64,000 nt of DNA from Dermacentor variabilis (taxonomy: Eukaryota > Arthropoda > Arachnida > Ixodida > Ixodidae). Below, piece after piece: positions 32,768 through 45,320 of this stretch. The stretch is from assembly GCF_050947875.1 (NCBI RefSeq), contig NC_134569.1:36059277-36123276 (forward strand). Direction: 5' to 3'. The notes beneath the pieces were generated by a model. The model ran no database searches. It saw only the letters and a program-made list of their open reading frames with translations, and was not told the DNA's origin. The position numbers were made by a program, and so were the translations under genes. Each line of letters opens with the position of its first letter. Within the stretch, counting starts at the first letter, position 1.

Positions 32768-32905
32768 TCCATGCGCGGATGCGCGAAGGCGAGTGCCATC
32801 TGGTGGCGTTGCAAGCAACCCAGCGGTACATGCGGCAAGACCATAGCAGCAGCGCCCGGACAGTCGGAAGAGTCAAAGAAAGCTTCGCTTCAATAATTAA
32901 TTCAA
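32768..32905 (+). repeat. Dispersed repeat family alpha, copy 2, right part
   Basis: Collinear with 13145-13290 of copy 1: GGATGCGCGAAGGCGAG, CATCTGGTGGCGTTGCAAG, GCGGCAAGACCAT and AAAGAAAGCTTCGC. With 30640-31085 it reconstitutes one copy interrupted by the LINE. Confidence 0.7.
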
Positions 32906-32989
32906 TAATTGTAGCATCTGCGAATGGGACGTATTCAGAAAGCGTGAAATGTGCAGCGTGGCTTTGGACGTAAACCATGTAGCAGTCTC

Positions 32990-33130
32990 GTCAACAATTT
33001 CTTTTTATTTTCTTTATTTATTCACTGGTACTGTTGGCCTGTAGACCGCTACAGGTTGGTTCGGAAGCACCACTTCCATGATGAACACAACGTAACGTGA
33101 ATATTATAACATTACATAACACCACGTTAA
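32990..33130 (-). mobile_element. Possible retroelement 3' end
   Basis: On the minus strand CAACCTGTAGCGGTCTACAG leads to GTGAATAAATAAAGAAAATAAA, which has polyadenylation-like signals and an A-rich end. The form suits a LINE 3' terminus. No coding sequence supports it. Confidence 0.3.
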
Positions 33131-33319
33131 CATATGACTGTTTATGGCACAAAGTTTAGCAAATTGGTTACTGGAATGGAACGACCATTCCAGATATAAT
33201 ATTACCGTGCTGAGTCATGCGAGCTACTATGCAGAAAACTGTCGCGTTGTCTTTGAGACGCCGTTGCTAGCAGTGACGCTGTCCATGCTCGTCAGTGACC
33301 GTATATGATGCTGTCAGCG

Positions 33320-33443
33320 CAACGGAATGAACACAGCAGGGGTATAACCGAGTGTAGGAGGGGGGATGGCATACGGGGCACGTGACTTCCCCCGCTCCCG
33401 CCCCGACCCCACTTTTGGAATATATTCCTGGCTACGCCACTGG
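33320..33443 (-). mobile_element. Possible DNA-transposon end (CAGTGGCGTAGCCAGG)
   Basis: On the minus strand the sequence starts CAGTGGCGTAGCCAGG at 33443, a terminus I associate with hAT-like elements in many animals. A matching opposite end was not found near 33320, so this is one end only or a chance match. Confidence 0.3.
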
Positions 33444-33534
33444 TACAGCCAGACGGACAGACAAAGATAACACAGGTTCAAGCACTTCAGTGCTGTCGCA
33501 GTAATATTACTGTGCATTTTAATTAGGCGACAAT

Positions 33535-33563
33535 GTAAATTAATTAATTAATTAATTAATTAA
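33535..33563. repeat. (AATT)n microsatellite
   Basis: Seven units of TTAA/AATT. Confidence 0.95.
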
Positions 33564-36500
33564 CACCGCGGGTCATTCCGGTATTGCGATGAATGGGCTC
33601 TGAGATTGGCTCATGCACTTTGCAACGTTGAGCTTGAGGGCAATAACAGCTTATGACAGTTCTGAATTGTTCTGTCCAGGGGGCGTTAGGTGTTTGCCTG
33701 AACTCTTCTATTGAGCGTGTAGAGGATGTGGGAGAGGCAACGGGGGAGTATAGAGCATGGTTCATGCTTCCCCGCGTCTACAAGTCACATTGTTAATTGT
33801 AACGTAGTGTTTTGCTCTTTGCATGACGGTGAATACATAGCGCTGTTATACACTTGCACAGCGCTCTATATAATTGCGCAGTGTTGTACATGCCGTAGTT
33901 ACATAACGGCCATTGGCTCCGCCAATACTTGTCGCTCAGGCAGAGCCTGAAAACAGGCGTAGATCGTCATCCGGTAATGAATGTAGTACCACAAATCTTC
34001 TAAAGTGAGAACACTACTTATTAACACGAAAGTTTATTATGCCGGACTCCACCAAAATTCTGTCCGGTGTACGTACGTCACGCTATCATCATGAAGCAAA
34101 TCCGCGAAATGGCGATACTTTGCCAACCAGAGCGTTAAGGCAGTAGGCAGAGAAAAGTTAGACATGATTTGTTTATTAAAGCAATTGTGCTCTTCAATAT
34201 GTGCATTTCTTGCAATGAGGATATTTAGCTAACGTTCATTTTATCGCTGAATAATTTTGTAAATAATACACTCGGCAGCCTTGAGCCTTAGAAAGGTGGA
34301 AAAGATGGTGGTGTGTAAAAGTGTCCTTGTAATATCTTGCTGTTTTGAGCCTGCCCAGAGGTTATAAAAGTAGGCATAGAAAGTCAAGGTTCACTTTATG
34401 AAACGAATTGTTCTCTTCGTGAGATTTACTTGTTGCAATTAGTATATTTAAATATCATTTACTTTATCACTGAGTAATGGCGAGGACAACATTCCCGGCA
34501 CTGTGGACAGCTACGAGAATAAAATACTCAGTGCTTGAAGTGTCTAGCGGTCAAACTCAGTCGGCATTTCCAGTAGCTGACAATCTTTATGGCTTAAAAG
34601 GTGTATTGGTCAGCGCGCGATTTCGCCCCATACGGACTTAGCGTCGCGTCTGATATACCAATATACCTATGATGCCTGGTAGCGTCCGACGCGTTGTTTA
34701 CGCTTGGCAGCATTCCCAGCCTCACGTGCTTGCTACGGCTGTCATTACTTCACCCTTCGAGCGAAACTGTATTCATAAAGGACTGCACATTTATGGACTT
34801 GTATTTGAATGTTAAACGAAGCTTCCACTGGTTCCTAGAATATACGTTTCACTTTTCTGTTAGAAATAATTCATTTGACAGAGGGATAAACCAATTTCTT
34901 TATATACTAATACCTCAAGAACCCGATGAGGAACATTCCTTGAAGGATATCACTACATGGTCATACACGGCCACATTACGCGAGTGTTATGGGTACATGA
35001 ATATAAGACTTTATTGCCAGGGTATTTTGGTTTTCCTACTCATGTTATGGCTTCTCATGCGAAGCACACATTCATACATTAGATAGAGATTCACTTAAGT
35101 TATCAAATCTCTTTACATTCATTGCTTGTGGGTCTTAGGAAATTACGTATTCAATTTTATCCAACTCCCAAAAGAAATAAAACATAAATCAATAAAGCAC
35201 AGATTTCAAGCGTTAATTTTGTCGGAGGCATAGTATTCCTCGTGCGCTTTGTGACTCGGCGTTCGAAGTCCCAAGACTGGCTTTCTCTTATGTTTAAGCA
35301 GCCAACAAAAATTGCGCGCTCATGTATATACCCGTGCTTAACGGTTACGTACCCGCTAAGTACGGGTACATAACCCCTAAGTACGGTACATACATAAGCG
35401 CGCAAGTTTCTTTGTGTGCTACGGGTACATAACCCCTACTATTATTTATAATTTATTTTTACGAGTGGGCTGCCAGTCAAGCGCAAGTCGTGAGTTGTAG
35501 TCGTTTCGGCCTACGTTCACGTCCTCTTGCGAGTTCGTAATTGATGCGCATTTCTTCCAGTCTTGTTGAAGCGTACACCAACGATGGCCGGAGGCTGCAG
35601 AGCCAGCCTCATAGACTTCTGACTTAAGGTGGCACGGCAATTAGGGTGCAGCTTCATAGGCCAGCCACTCGCCCATTGTCAGGATCCCGGTTGCCATGGA
35701 AACGCAATACAAACGCTTGGCGTCTCGTGAAGCCTCAACGGGCCGAGCAGCTTGAACGAACCGTGGAAGAATTCGCCGAGACGAGATTTCCGGTAATTGA
35801 CTGATCGCGACGCCGTCGCTAGGAGCCGCTGCCAGATCTCGTTCGGTCGGTCGTGCAGGATGTTCTCCCTGTTCTATTTTATCTCTGTCATTCGGCTGCA
35901 GACCGTCTGAACCTTCAATCGCTGGAATGCTGGCGTGCACGAGTGGGTTATAGCTGCGGGTCTTAGCAATCACCCTTCACTATAGCAGAGGATCTGCAGA
36001 CACCATGAGATCTTGTCCTTGAGAACTACGGTAACTTTCACTTGCAAACTTTTTGTTTCTCTCTTCCTTTATTCAGTAAACTTGGTCAGCCCCTTAGGTT
36101 CCACCGCAGATTAGTTTATGAAATTGACTTGCCTCAGTGACCGATTATAAGCGTGATGAGCAGCCCGACGTGTTTGCACTGTTGATGCTTCCTTACTTCT
36201 CTTTCGTTTCATCCCTTAGCCTATCTTTTCTCCGCGTAGGTAGAAAACCGGACGCACGTCCGGTTGAACTTCCGACCTTTTCTTTCCCTCTTTCCCTCTT
36301 TTTGCCTGCAGACAATGTATAAATCAGGTATAATATTGAAATACCGATAAATATAATGCCAACAGCTCTATAATGTTAAATCTCAATTCTTGGCCATTGG
36401 GAGTTCTTAGTGATCCTATAGTTGGCTACTAAGGCCTTTTTGATCCGAACAGATGAAATAATCTAGGCCTCTCCTGCACCTCTTGTCAAGAAAACTTCAG

Positions 36501-38229
36501 TTTCTCCTGCGACAATACAGATCCAATACACGGAGAGGCAAATTAAAGAAAAAAACCGGAGAAGGGGTTAGAGATACACAATTAAGCTGTCACCGCTCCT
36601 TCTCGTGTGGCTTGTCGTTCATCAATGTCTTTCTCATGTTTCCGCTTGCCCAACCTCACGAGACGGGGTACCATTTGCGTCATCAACAGAACACTGCCGA
36701 GAGGCGAGGCTATACAGCGCCCCACATGGCCAGGGACTCTCGTGAATTATTTTGCGCGGGAAAGATTCTCATTTTGCTCTCTCAAGCTTCGCGTCGCCAA
36801 AGAGCGGCCGAGCGGCGTTTATTTGCTTTTAATTAGGCGCGAGTAACAGATGCTCTGTCTCCGCCGCTCGTCCCGATTCTCCTGCGTCTCGCTCCTCGCG
36901 CTGCGCGCGGAACAAAAGACCGCAACTTCCTTTCAGGGACGAAGACGACAGTGTTCAGGCGGCGCCTTGAAAGAAAGTTTTCGAACCCGTTGAAAGGCAC
37001 TCGACCAGACATGTTTCCCAAGCACTCAGCCGCCAGCGCCTGTCTTCTTCGCCGTCTGCGACCAGCCTTTCGCCCCAGCGGAGAGACAGCACTTTGCCCA
37101 CATCTAGTGCGCGCGGCACAGCGCTCGCTCTTGGCTGCGCTGGACGCTCACAACACGCGCCAGCGAGGAGTAAAGGAGCGGAGAGAGAGAGAGCAAACCA
37201 CAAGCTTTCGCCAAAGGACAAAGCCTCCGCCTAACCAAATAAAACTGCCGAACCGCTGAACGCTAATCCCCGAAATTAGGTCAGCGCTGAGCTCAGCAGA
37301 TGCGACCAACTGCTGCGAAGTGAGCGAGCTGCTGCATCCCTGTGTCTCTCTCTACGTGCGTGCCTGGTGTTGGCCGAGGTGGCGTGTTGTCTACTTCGCG
37401 CCCGAAATAACTTGCGGGCCGAATCAAGGGAAGGAAAAGAAAACCGCTAGCGGCGGAAAGAAGGAAGCAAGAAATTTTGTACACGTCTTTTTCGATTTTT
37501 TCCTTACGCACTGCAGTGCTAGGCTGTCCGTAGCCTTCGATGCTTCCCTCGTCGCTTCGACTCCCGTGAAAGGCGAACACTTCTTCGACCACCACGTCCT
37601 TTCTGTTCCCAGTGAAGATATAGGAGAGACCGAAAATGTAGATATATATCCGTTTACGGCGTCGACGCCGCCGCAAGGCCCGCGGTATTTTACGTCGTGC
37701 CTTTTACTGCCGCTGCGTCGGCATGAAAGCGCGTCTTCAGGGAAGGCAGAGAAATGAAGGAACCTGAAAATGGGGAAGTAGCGGGGCCGCCCTTTGAATT
37801 CCAATGAAACGAGCGCCCACGCGCGGGAAAATTTAGGGTTGGCCGCTTGGTCGCGCAACGTTTCTGGAAGAAGCTTCAGCGCTGAACGATCGCTCGCACC
37901 GGCCGGGCATTGCACGTGCGGCGATGCTGAAGGGTCCAGTCAACACGACCATTTAGAGCCATCACTCCGCCGTAAACGATGCGGGGATCATCGAAGAACT
38001 ATCGAGAGACACGCGCTCACGGCGTGTAAGCCACGTCAGTCTGTATCTGTCCGCGATGTCCGATCAAGGCCGCATGCGTTTATGCCCTGCGCAAACTATG
38101 TGGTATCAGCCTTTTACTCTCGCTTTTTTTTTCTCTTCTACTCTGCGAAGTCCGCATTTTCTACTTGGCAGCGCTTTCTCAGTTGTCGCTTTGCGGCATG
38201 TTGTTTACCACACTATGTACATTTAAATG
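33564..38229. other. Unassigned region, partly GC-rich
   Basis: No gene is recognised over 4.6 kb. A 110-codon minus-strand frame (35641-35973) is followed by a 64-codon one (35446-35640), both without a known domain. Short repeats with the core ACGGGTACATAACCCCTA lie at 35362-35440. 36480-38000 is GC-rich with many CpG. It could hold a host promoter or first exon, but nothing I can see proves that. Confidence 0.4.
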
Positions 38230-38435
<206 letters not shown>

Positions 38436-41149
38436 AACAATATAAGGAAAAAATTGAAAGAACCAAAGAGCTCGAATTTTCGTTAACAACAAATGAAAGG
38501 TCCACAGAAATGAAGCCAATGAGAGTGTAGAGAAAGTCAACTGTGCTGTCTATTAGAACTGTAAAAATAACCATGAAAATGCGTATAAAGGTGGCAAAAA
38601 AACAGAAAAAGGACTTGCCGCTGGTGGTACAGCCGTAACCAACACCTCCACATGCCGCTAAGGTAGTGGTGCGCATTCTTGGGTAGCGACGAATGCGCAG
38701 CAAACCTTAATAAAAGTATTCCTGGCTCAACTGGTTGCACAAGTGGCACAAGATCGTGTCGCCTTGAGAAGGTTGTCGGTCCGGCTTCCACCGGCGGCAA
38801 GTTTTGCCCTTCGTCCAGGTTGTGCTGCCAACCCCTGAACAAGATTTAGTCATGGTGTCGTTCTGCAGGCGACTACATGAAGTTGTCTCTCTCTCTCTCT
38901 CTTCACATCAAATTTCATTTCGCCTGAGCACTATTACCCTTACATTTTAATGGACAACAATTTATTTCCGCTGTACGTTTGTTGACTGCATTGTCTGTTG
39001 GCTTTACTTGGTTGTTAATAACAATAAGTACGAAAAAGAAAGATCAGTGCGAGCACAGGCTATATACATCCCTGCGCCCACTATTCTGAAATATCATCTT
39101 GGCCAAAGCAACTCCACACGGAGATTGCTAAAAATATTGCAATCAATAACAAAGCCCTTGCTTTGAGCAAAAGTAATGATGCGACATCTATCGGGAGTGT
39201 TTACATAGAGAAGTCCTGCGGTGAAAAAAATGAACTGAAGTAAACTCGTAGTGGCACGTTGCACTCGACGTTTCATTTGATGAAAACATGTTCGTGAATT
39301 CCTGGCATTTCATCGCTCCGCTTCCATAAATTCCAGACTGCAAGCCGGTAGTAAGACATCAGTAAACGGGCTTGAAATGGGACTGTATTTGCTTTTATAA
39401 CATGACTTTTTGCTGCACAGCGCGTTAATATAAGTGCACTGCATACACTTCGACAGCAAACGTACGTTCCTCTACTTTACTCAGATTAAGTTTCGTTTAG
39501 ACGCAGCATGACGTTCGCGGTCTCGTTAAAGTACTCTTGCAATCTCGCTGGAACGCTAGCGTTCATCAATACCTGACAGTGATTTTCGAGAATGGTGTAT
39601 TTAGCAAAGTAAGATTAAAATAGGACGCTTTCAAAAAAAGGAATCTGAGTGCGCACATCCATGCATAGAACGCATTGCACTGCGTACACCATGTGGATTC
39701 CAAGTTTTCAGGCCTCCCGTTTCAAATCCTTAGAATGCACTCGTCATTACTGCGTGATATGAAAAGTAATCGCAGCTTCTGTGTCGTTCACATTACAAAG
39801 CAAATACTCTGTATCGCCTTAAAGCGTATGAGTATATGGAAGGTATGCAACAAAGAACATTAGGAATATGTCTTGGCCTCCCGTGGAACGCACTAGCGCT
39901 GGGGACATTGACATATATCACGTGCCTCTTGTTATCAATTCTGCAAAAGCAGGAGTTAAACCGCGCTCGTGCGAGATATGTTGCCAGAGTCCCCGAACAT
40001 TCTCTTGCTCGCGCCTGTCTTTCCTAGATGATCGACGAGTTCCCGTCTCAATACCAGAGCCCTGCTGCGCCTTTACTGCCTTCTTGGAAAATATCTGCCC
40101 GGTCTATCACTAAGACCGTGCTAGGCTAAAAAGGAAAACAAGAACCCCCGTGCAAGAAACTATTTACACTATAACACATCTCATGCTTCTGCTAACAATG
40201 TCGTCAAATATACCCTGACGTACCGCTTACGTATTGCGGTGACTAGATGGAAAATTGCAACCGCGTGCCACCGGAAGGCTAACGATGCCGCCAGAAAGGA
40301 TCCTCAGTGCAGGACAGTTGGCAGACCGATGATCAATGCGTTCCGCAAAAGATCGACAACGTTATACCGCAACGCAAAACATTTTATCTTACGACGAGAA
40401 ATTCATTTGCCCCGGCAGCTGTGCATAACCAGGGCCAGAGCGATCGGTGGGCAGCCATATTTTATTCCTCTTGTAACGGGGCACTCTCTGTCTATTCAGT
40501 AAATGTTTTAGTTTTGTTCGGCCTGACAATGCCTCTTTAGTGTGTAAGCGTCACTTTGACGTGGCGTGTGTTCGTTTTGACGTCGCATGACAGACAAGCG
40601 AAGTAGGCAAAGCCCAAAAAATTGTGACCGCTAGCGGATGGTGAAAAAGGCGTAGAATTTGAAATAATTATAGTTCGTTTGTTTGGCCTAATCATAAATA
40701 ATCAGTGTATACACGTCATATCAGATGGGGAGTTTCCGCAGTTTTCGTGACGTCGCGTGCACAGACAGTTGAAGGGGGAGGGAGGAAGGTCCAAAACATG
40801 TTGGCCAATCGTGGAGGCCTACTGTGAGCGATGGAATAGAAACATATTGCAATTGCTTTACGTTATAGCAGCCCTCTGTACAACATACGGGAAGAGATAG
40901 CCTTATTAATCTGCGCTTGCATCAAAAAGAATAGTCTTAACGTCTTCCCTAAATTGTCATCAAAGGCTATCATCTCTTGAGCGACGACAACTATTTAGGC
41001 CATGAATTAGCGTGTCCTGCGCATCTCGCGCAATGAGAGGCGCTTCTGAGAAAGAGATAGATAGAGAGAAACGCAGGGAGGCTATATAGACGTCCGGATG
41101 CTACCCTGCACTGTGGGAGACTGGATATCGGGATGAAAAAAAAAATTCG
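38436..41149. other. Unassigned region
   Basis: No gene is recognised. A (TC)n run is at 38885-38901. From about 40574 to 40860 two diverged units in tandem share GACGTCGC-TG-ACAGACA-GAAG and are about 175 bp apart. Confidence 0.4.
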
Positions 41150-42083
41150 CAGTTCCACCCGGAAGGCGAAGCATCGATTGCCATAGCAAATTAGTAGATA
41201 GCAGTACGAAGTAAGGATAGTAGTTCTTTCGGCTGTATAAACTTGTAAGCATTCGCTTACTAACTAAATTAACAATGATAGAATATGTAAGCGTGACTGA
41301 ACGAGGACGTAGAAAGAAACAGACACACAGAAACAGCGTTGTCTATGTGTGTCAGTTTCTTTCTACATCCTTGTTAAGTCGTGCTTACACATTCGATCAT
41401 GGATTCAAATCAACTAGCCCGTCAACGTGTTTTAACTAAATTAACAGCACGGTGTCACGCGCGCACAGGTAAACATGAACACATCTCGCTCGATGACAGC
41501 GCAAACTCTCTGTGAAAACGCTGGAGTTGGGAATCGCGCCAATTGCCCCGAGCCAATTGACCTCCGTGCATCTGTCGCTTCAACGGGTACGAAACGTCGA
41601 AAGCGCAGCGCATACGAAACTGCCAGCACTTGGCGCACTCTGCAAACATCGCAGATCGCTTTGAAGATGAGGAACACTTTAGCCACGTCGCAGACCCCAT
41701 TCAAGACACACGAGCGCCGGCAACGCGTCCCTAGGGCGTCAGCCAAAGGTGTCTGCTACGGGGTCCACGATTCGCATGGCAAACGCCTTAGTATACGCCG
41801 TCGTTGTGTCCACTGTGTACGGAGCGGTGGGCGAGGAGGACATCGAGGCAGCCTAGCAGCCGCCGGAAAAGAACGCCCCTCCTCCCTCCCCTGACCCCTC
41901 CCCCCTTACCTCGCGCGTAACAGGAGAGGGCACGCATCTGGGAGGCGTTCCTCGCTCGCGCACGCGAGATTGAACCGCGTTCGCCGGCTCACCTTCACAC
42001 GCTTTCACTCACACAGAACATCACGGCGATGGCGACGGCCGAAATGTGCTTAGAGTTTCTTTATAATTGCTATCGCAATAAAA
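41150..42083 (+). repeat. Dispersed repeat family beta, copy 2
   Basis: Collinear with 27735-28420 but longer: GGCGAAGCATCGATTGCCATAG at the start, GGCTGTATAAACTTGT, GAACACATCTCGCTCGAT, CATCGCAGATCGCTTT and, at the end, ATTGCTATCGCAATAAAA (42066-42083). The start and end are partly reverse-complementary, which suggests TIRs. A 158-bp palindromic element with a 14-bp target duplication is inserted at 41275-41432, and copy 1 shows the empty site. Confidence 0.75.
41275..41432 (+). mobile_element. 158-bp palindromic, PLE-tail-like insertion in family beta
   Basis: 41275-41400 is an imperfect 126-bp palindrome centred at 41337-41338. It is followed by an unpaired tail with AATCAACTAGCCCGTCAACG. 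The flanks carry TAACTAAATTAACA at 41261-41274 and 41433-41446. The paralogue at 27850-27880 reads CTAACAAAATTAACAAACATTG with no insertion, an empty site. Length, plan and tail match the element at 10980-11137. Confidence 0.8.
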
Positions 42084-42128
42084 GAGAGTGAGAGCACAGT
42101 TTAGCGCAGTTTTGAAAGTGTGCACCAA

Positions 42129-42330
42129 CTCTATAAACGGTCGCCAAGACCTGTCGATTTGAGGTACTGCAATACCGCTTTCGTAGATTTCGGTGCCATC
42201 GACACGCACGGCCATGGTCCAAGGATCTTCAATTCCGAAAATGGTCTAGTGTCCAACAGGTTCAATGCTGTCCGGAAAGGTTCGATGCACCATTCAATAA
42301 CCTGTCTTAAATATACTAGTCCCACTGAAA
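42129..42330 (-). pseudogene. Possible LINE C-terminal tail
   Basis: The minus-strand frame ends LLDTRPFSELKILGPWPC, then STKAVLQYLKSTGLGDRL and TAG. A GPWP motif plus a short final helix reminds me of the C-terminus of RNase-H-bearing tick LINEs, but I hold that from general impression only. Nothing upstream supports it. Confidence 0.35.
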
Positions 42331-43101
42331 TGCTCTAGATATTTTAGTGTTGTGGTGTGTTTTGTGTGTGTTAACATGTATCATGATGTGCATTGTGAAT
42401 ATAATTTCATTTTTCATCATACCCATCGGGAGCAGCATGATAACCATGCTGATAGGTAAGTTTTCCAAGGTCTCATTAAACAGGCATCCCTCTCTGTCTT
42501 AAACTGTATCAAACACATGATATTTAAATAAAAATTTAGTGTTCAGTGGTGACCTTGAAGCAGTCATATTCCCATATTTCTAATATTTCCAATATAGAAC
42601 CATCGCGTAAAGAATGAGGTAAACTTAAGTAACCAAGCTATCGAGCGGTGGCACTAGATGGGAGTGAATGCGTTGTCAAAATCGGCTCATGAGAGTTCAG
42701 AGACCCGCTTTATTCCCATGTCCCATGCAGACACCAGGCGCATCTTGCGAGGCGAAAAGAAAGAACTGTATGTGTCGAACTGACTTACAGAGAGCACAAA
42801 AGATTAAACTTTATATTGTCCAGATTTTAGAATTTCAGGGGCAAGACGCAATGATTAGTAGGAACAGTAATCCTGACGGTGATTTCATACCGCGCTATAG
42901 GCGCTTCCCCTCCTGCGCAATATTTTGTTTAATTGCCTATGTATGCATTATCTTCATCGTCCGCATCGCAGCCCTGCAGACGCGATAATATCCAGGTGGC
43001 CCACATCTATAGCGTATCAGCTGGAACCTCAGCTGCCACCACGCATCGACAATGTATATTACATAGTCGGCACCTAATAACTGCAGCTAATACAAAGCGC
43101 T
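42331..43101. other. Unassigned region
   Basis: AT-rich, with no recognisable gene. It ends at the target duplication of the Penelope-like element. Confidence 0.45.
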
Positions 43102-43281
43102 TCATGTTTTGTTTACAAGCAATAAAAACAGCGCTAAACGACGGGACGAGCGAAGGGACGCAGACAACAGCGCTGACTAACAACCAAAGTGTCTTTATTC
43201 CTTCAGTCAGCATATATGTGCTCCGCCGCTATCTGAAACCACAGAATCTACAAAATTGGGCATGCGCAGGGGGAATTGCAA

Positions 43282-44558
43282 TTAATGTGATAGGAAAGCA
43301 ATCTCCTTCGGAAGGAGAGAAATGGACGGAAGGCTCACACATGCTTCGCCACTAACGTGAATGTGGAATGCTTCGGATATAAGGCGTGCGCGTTCATCAC
43401 GATATTTTGACAGATAGGTTACACCTTCGAAAGATGGCTTGCAGCCGCATTCATTGCAATGCAGAGACAACTGACTATCTTTTGCCCGTTTTTGAAATTT
43501 GTTGAAGTGCTCGCGCATGCGGTCATTGATGCAACGCCCCGTTTGGCCGATATAAAAACGCTTGCATGAAAGGGGGATCTTATACACCACACAGTCACAA
43601 CAGTCACCAACAAACCTCTGTATGTGCTGTTTTTTACAACTTCTTTTGTTGTTCTTGCTTACCCCATTGACTTGGTGGCACAGGCTACCTAACTTATTTT
43701 TGGCAGTAAACAGCAACCTGACGCCTGCCCTGCTGACAACCTTTTTGAGATTGTGCGCAACCTGGTGAACATATGGTATGACCGCAACCGTTTGCCGTGA
43801 GCGATTCTCGGATAGAGCAGGTGCCAACTGCTTTCCTTTAAGGTTCGTTGCGAGGCTTTCAGCGATGCTGGTCAAAAGTGGTACCGAGAAACCTGCGAGC
43901 TTCAGTCTGGCTACTTGCTTTTCGAAGCTTACATCCACTTGGTGGTCACATGACCGGATGAGGGCCGCCTTCATGCAGGATCTTGCTATACTGCGCTTGA
44001 CTATCTTTGAGTGCGCGGACGAAAATGGAAGAAGGTTCTTATGAGACCGAGGAGCGTAACCCCAACATACATGATTGCTTAAGAACGTCAGCTCCAAGTC
44101 TAAGAAACGAAGTTTGTTGTCTGACGGATGCTCCGTGGTCAATTCGAAAGAATCTAGAACTGTGTGGAACAAGTCAAATATTACAGCAGCAGCAGGCTGC
44201 GCGTCAGTGGCGTTAGTATAGTAAAAAATTAGAAAGTCATCGACGTATCGCATCACTTTTACAGTGCTTGTCTGGCTGAGCTTAGTTACAAGATTGCGGT
44301 CATAGCTGGCTAATAATATGTCACTAAGAACAGGGGCTATGCATGATCCGATGCACACACCTTTCTTCTGTATAAAAAGCTTATCCTCCATTGAAACGAA
44401 AGTGGAAAGCATACAAAACCTTAAAAGCTCTAAAAACTTGTCTACGTTGATAGCACATGCATTCTGAAACCTAAGAACACCATATTTGTCAATGCAATGG
44501 CCGACTTCAGTGCATACATCTTCTTGAGGCAAGGAGTAATACAAGTCCTTGATGTCCA
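43282..44558 (-). pseudogene. PLE reverse transcriptase plus GIY-YIG endonuclease, N-terminally truncated
   Basis: A single open frame starts, for the element proper, at about 44558 with DIKDLYYSLP (RT motif A), then GVCIGSCIAPVLSDILLA (motif B region), MRYVDDFLIFYY (catalytic Asp-Asp), a long connector, and the C-terminal nuclease: CVVYKIPLSCKRFYIGQTGR with R and EH downstream, matching the VVY-YIG form of GIY-YIG, followed by Cys-rich LHCNECGC. The frame stays open to an ATG at 44595, but those 12 residues come from the inverted arm and are not native. Fingers before motif A are missing. No stop lies inside, so the decay is by truncation only. Confidence 0.88.
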
Positions 44559-45320
44559 CATAAGAACCTTCTTCCATTTTCGTCCGCGCACTCAAAGATA
44601 GTCAAGCGCAGTATAGCAAGATCCTGCATGAAGGCGGCCCTCATCCGGTCATGTGACCACCAAGTGGATGTAAGCTTCGAAAAGCAAGTAGCCAGACTGA
44701 AGCTTGCAGGTTTCTCGGTACCACTTTTGACCAGCATCGCTGAAAGCCTCGCAACGAACCTTAAAGGAAAGCAGTTGGCACCTGCTCTATCCGAGAATCG
44801 CTCACGGCAAACGGTTGCGGTCATACCATATGTTCACCAGGTTGCGCACAATCTCAAAAAGGTTGTCAGCAGGGCAGGCGTCAGGTTGCTGTTTACTGCC
44901 AAAAATAAGTTCGGTAGCCTGTGCCACCAAGTCAATGGGGTAAGCAAGAACAACAAAAGAAGTTGTAAAAAACAGCACATACAGAGGTTTGTTGGTGACT
45001 GTTGTGACTGTGTGGTGTATAAGATCCCCCTTTCATGCAAGCGTTTTTATATCGGCCAAACGGGGCGTTGCATCAATGACCGCATGCGCGAGCACTTCAA
45101 CAAATTTCAAAAACGGGCAAAAGATAGTCAGTTGTCTCTGCATTGCAATGAATGCGGCTGCAAGCCATCTTTCGAAGGTGTAACCTATCTGTCAAAATAT
45201 CGTGATGAACGCGCACGCCTTATATCCGAAGCATTCCACATTCACGTTAGTGGCGAAGCATGTGTGAGCCTTCCGTCCATTTCTCTCCTTCCGAAGGAGA
45301 TTGCTTTCCTATCACATTAA
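44559..45320 (+). pseudogene. PLE connector and GIY-YIG endonuclease, inverted second copy
   Basis: The plus-strand arm repeats the C-terminal half of the protein: connector from KNLLPFSSAHSKIV onward, then YIGQTGRCINDRMREH and the Cys-rich tail, ending at the same stop as the minus copy. It has one Phe for Leu change (KNKFGSLC against KNKLGSLC) and at least one silent difference. RT is absent because the copy is 5'-truncated at 44559. An ATG at 44628 opens 230 codons, but expression is doubtful. Confidence 0.88.

Noticed and set aside
33320..33443. Complete hAT-like element
   Set aside because: Only one end resembles a known terminus and no opposite end or 8-bp target duplication was found, so only a low-confidence end is listed.
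35446..35973. Two consecutive minus-strand frames as a gene or an LTR leader
   Set aside because: There is no motif, no flanking repeat that would define an LTR and no splice evidence. Left unassigned.
36951..37259. Arginine-rich plus-strand frame in GC-rich DNA as a first exon
   Set aside because: There is no ATG start, and the composition follows GC content; the minus strand is equally open.
43282..44595. Intact 437-residue PLE protein
   Set aside because: The first 12 codons lie in the inverted arm and the RT fingers are missing, so the frame is open but the protein is truncated and chimeric.
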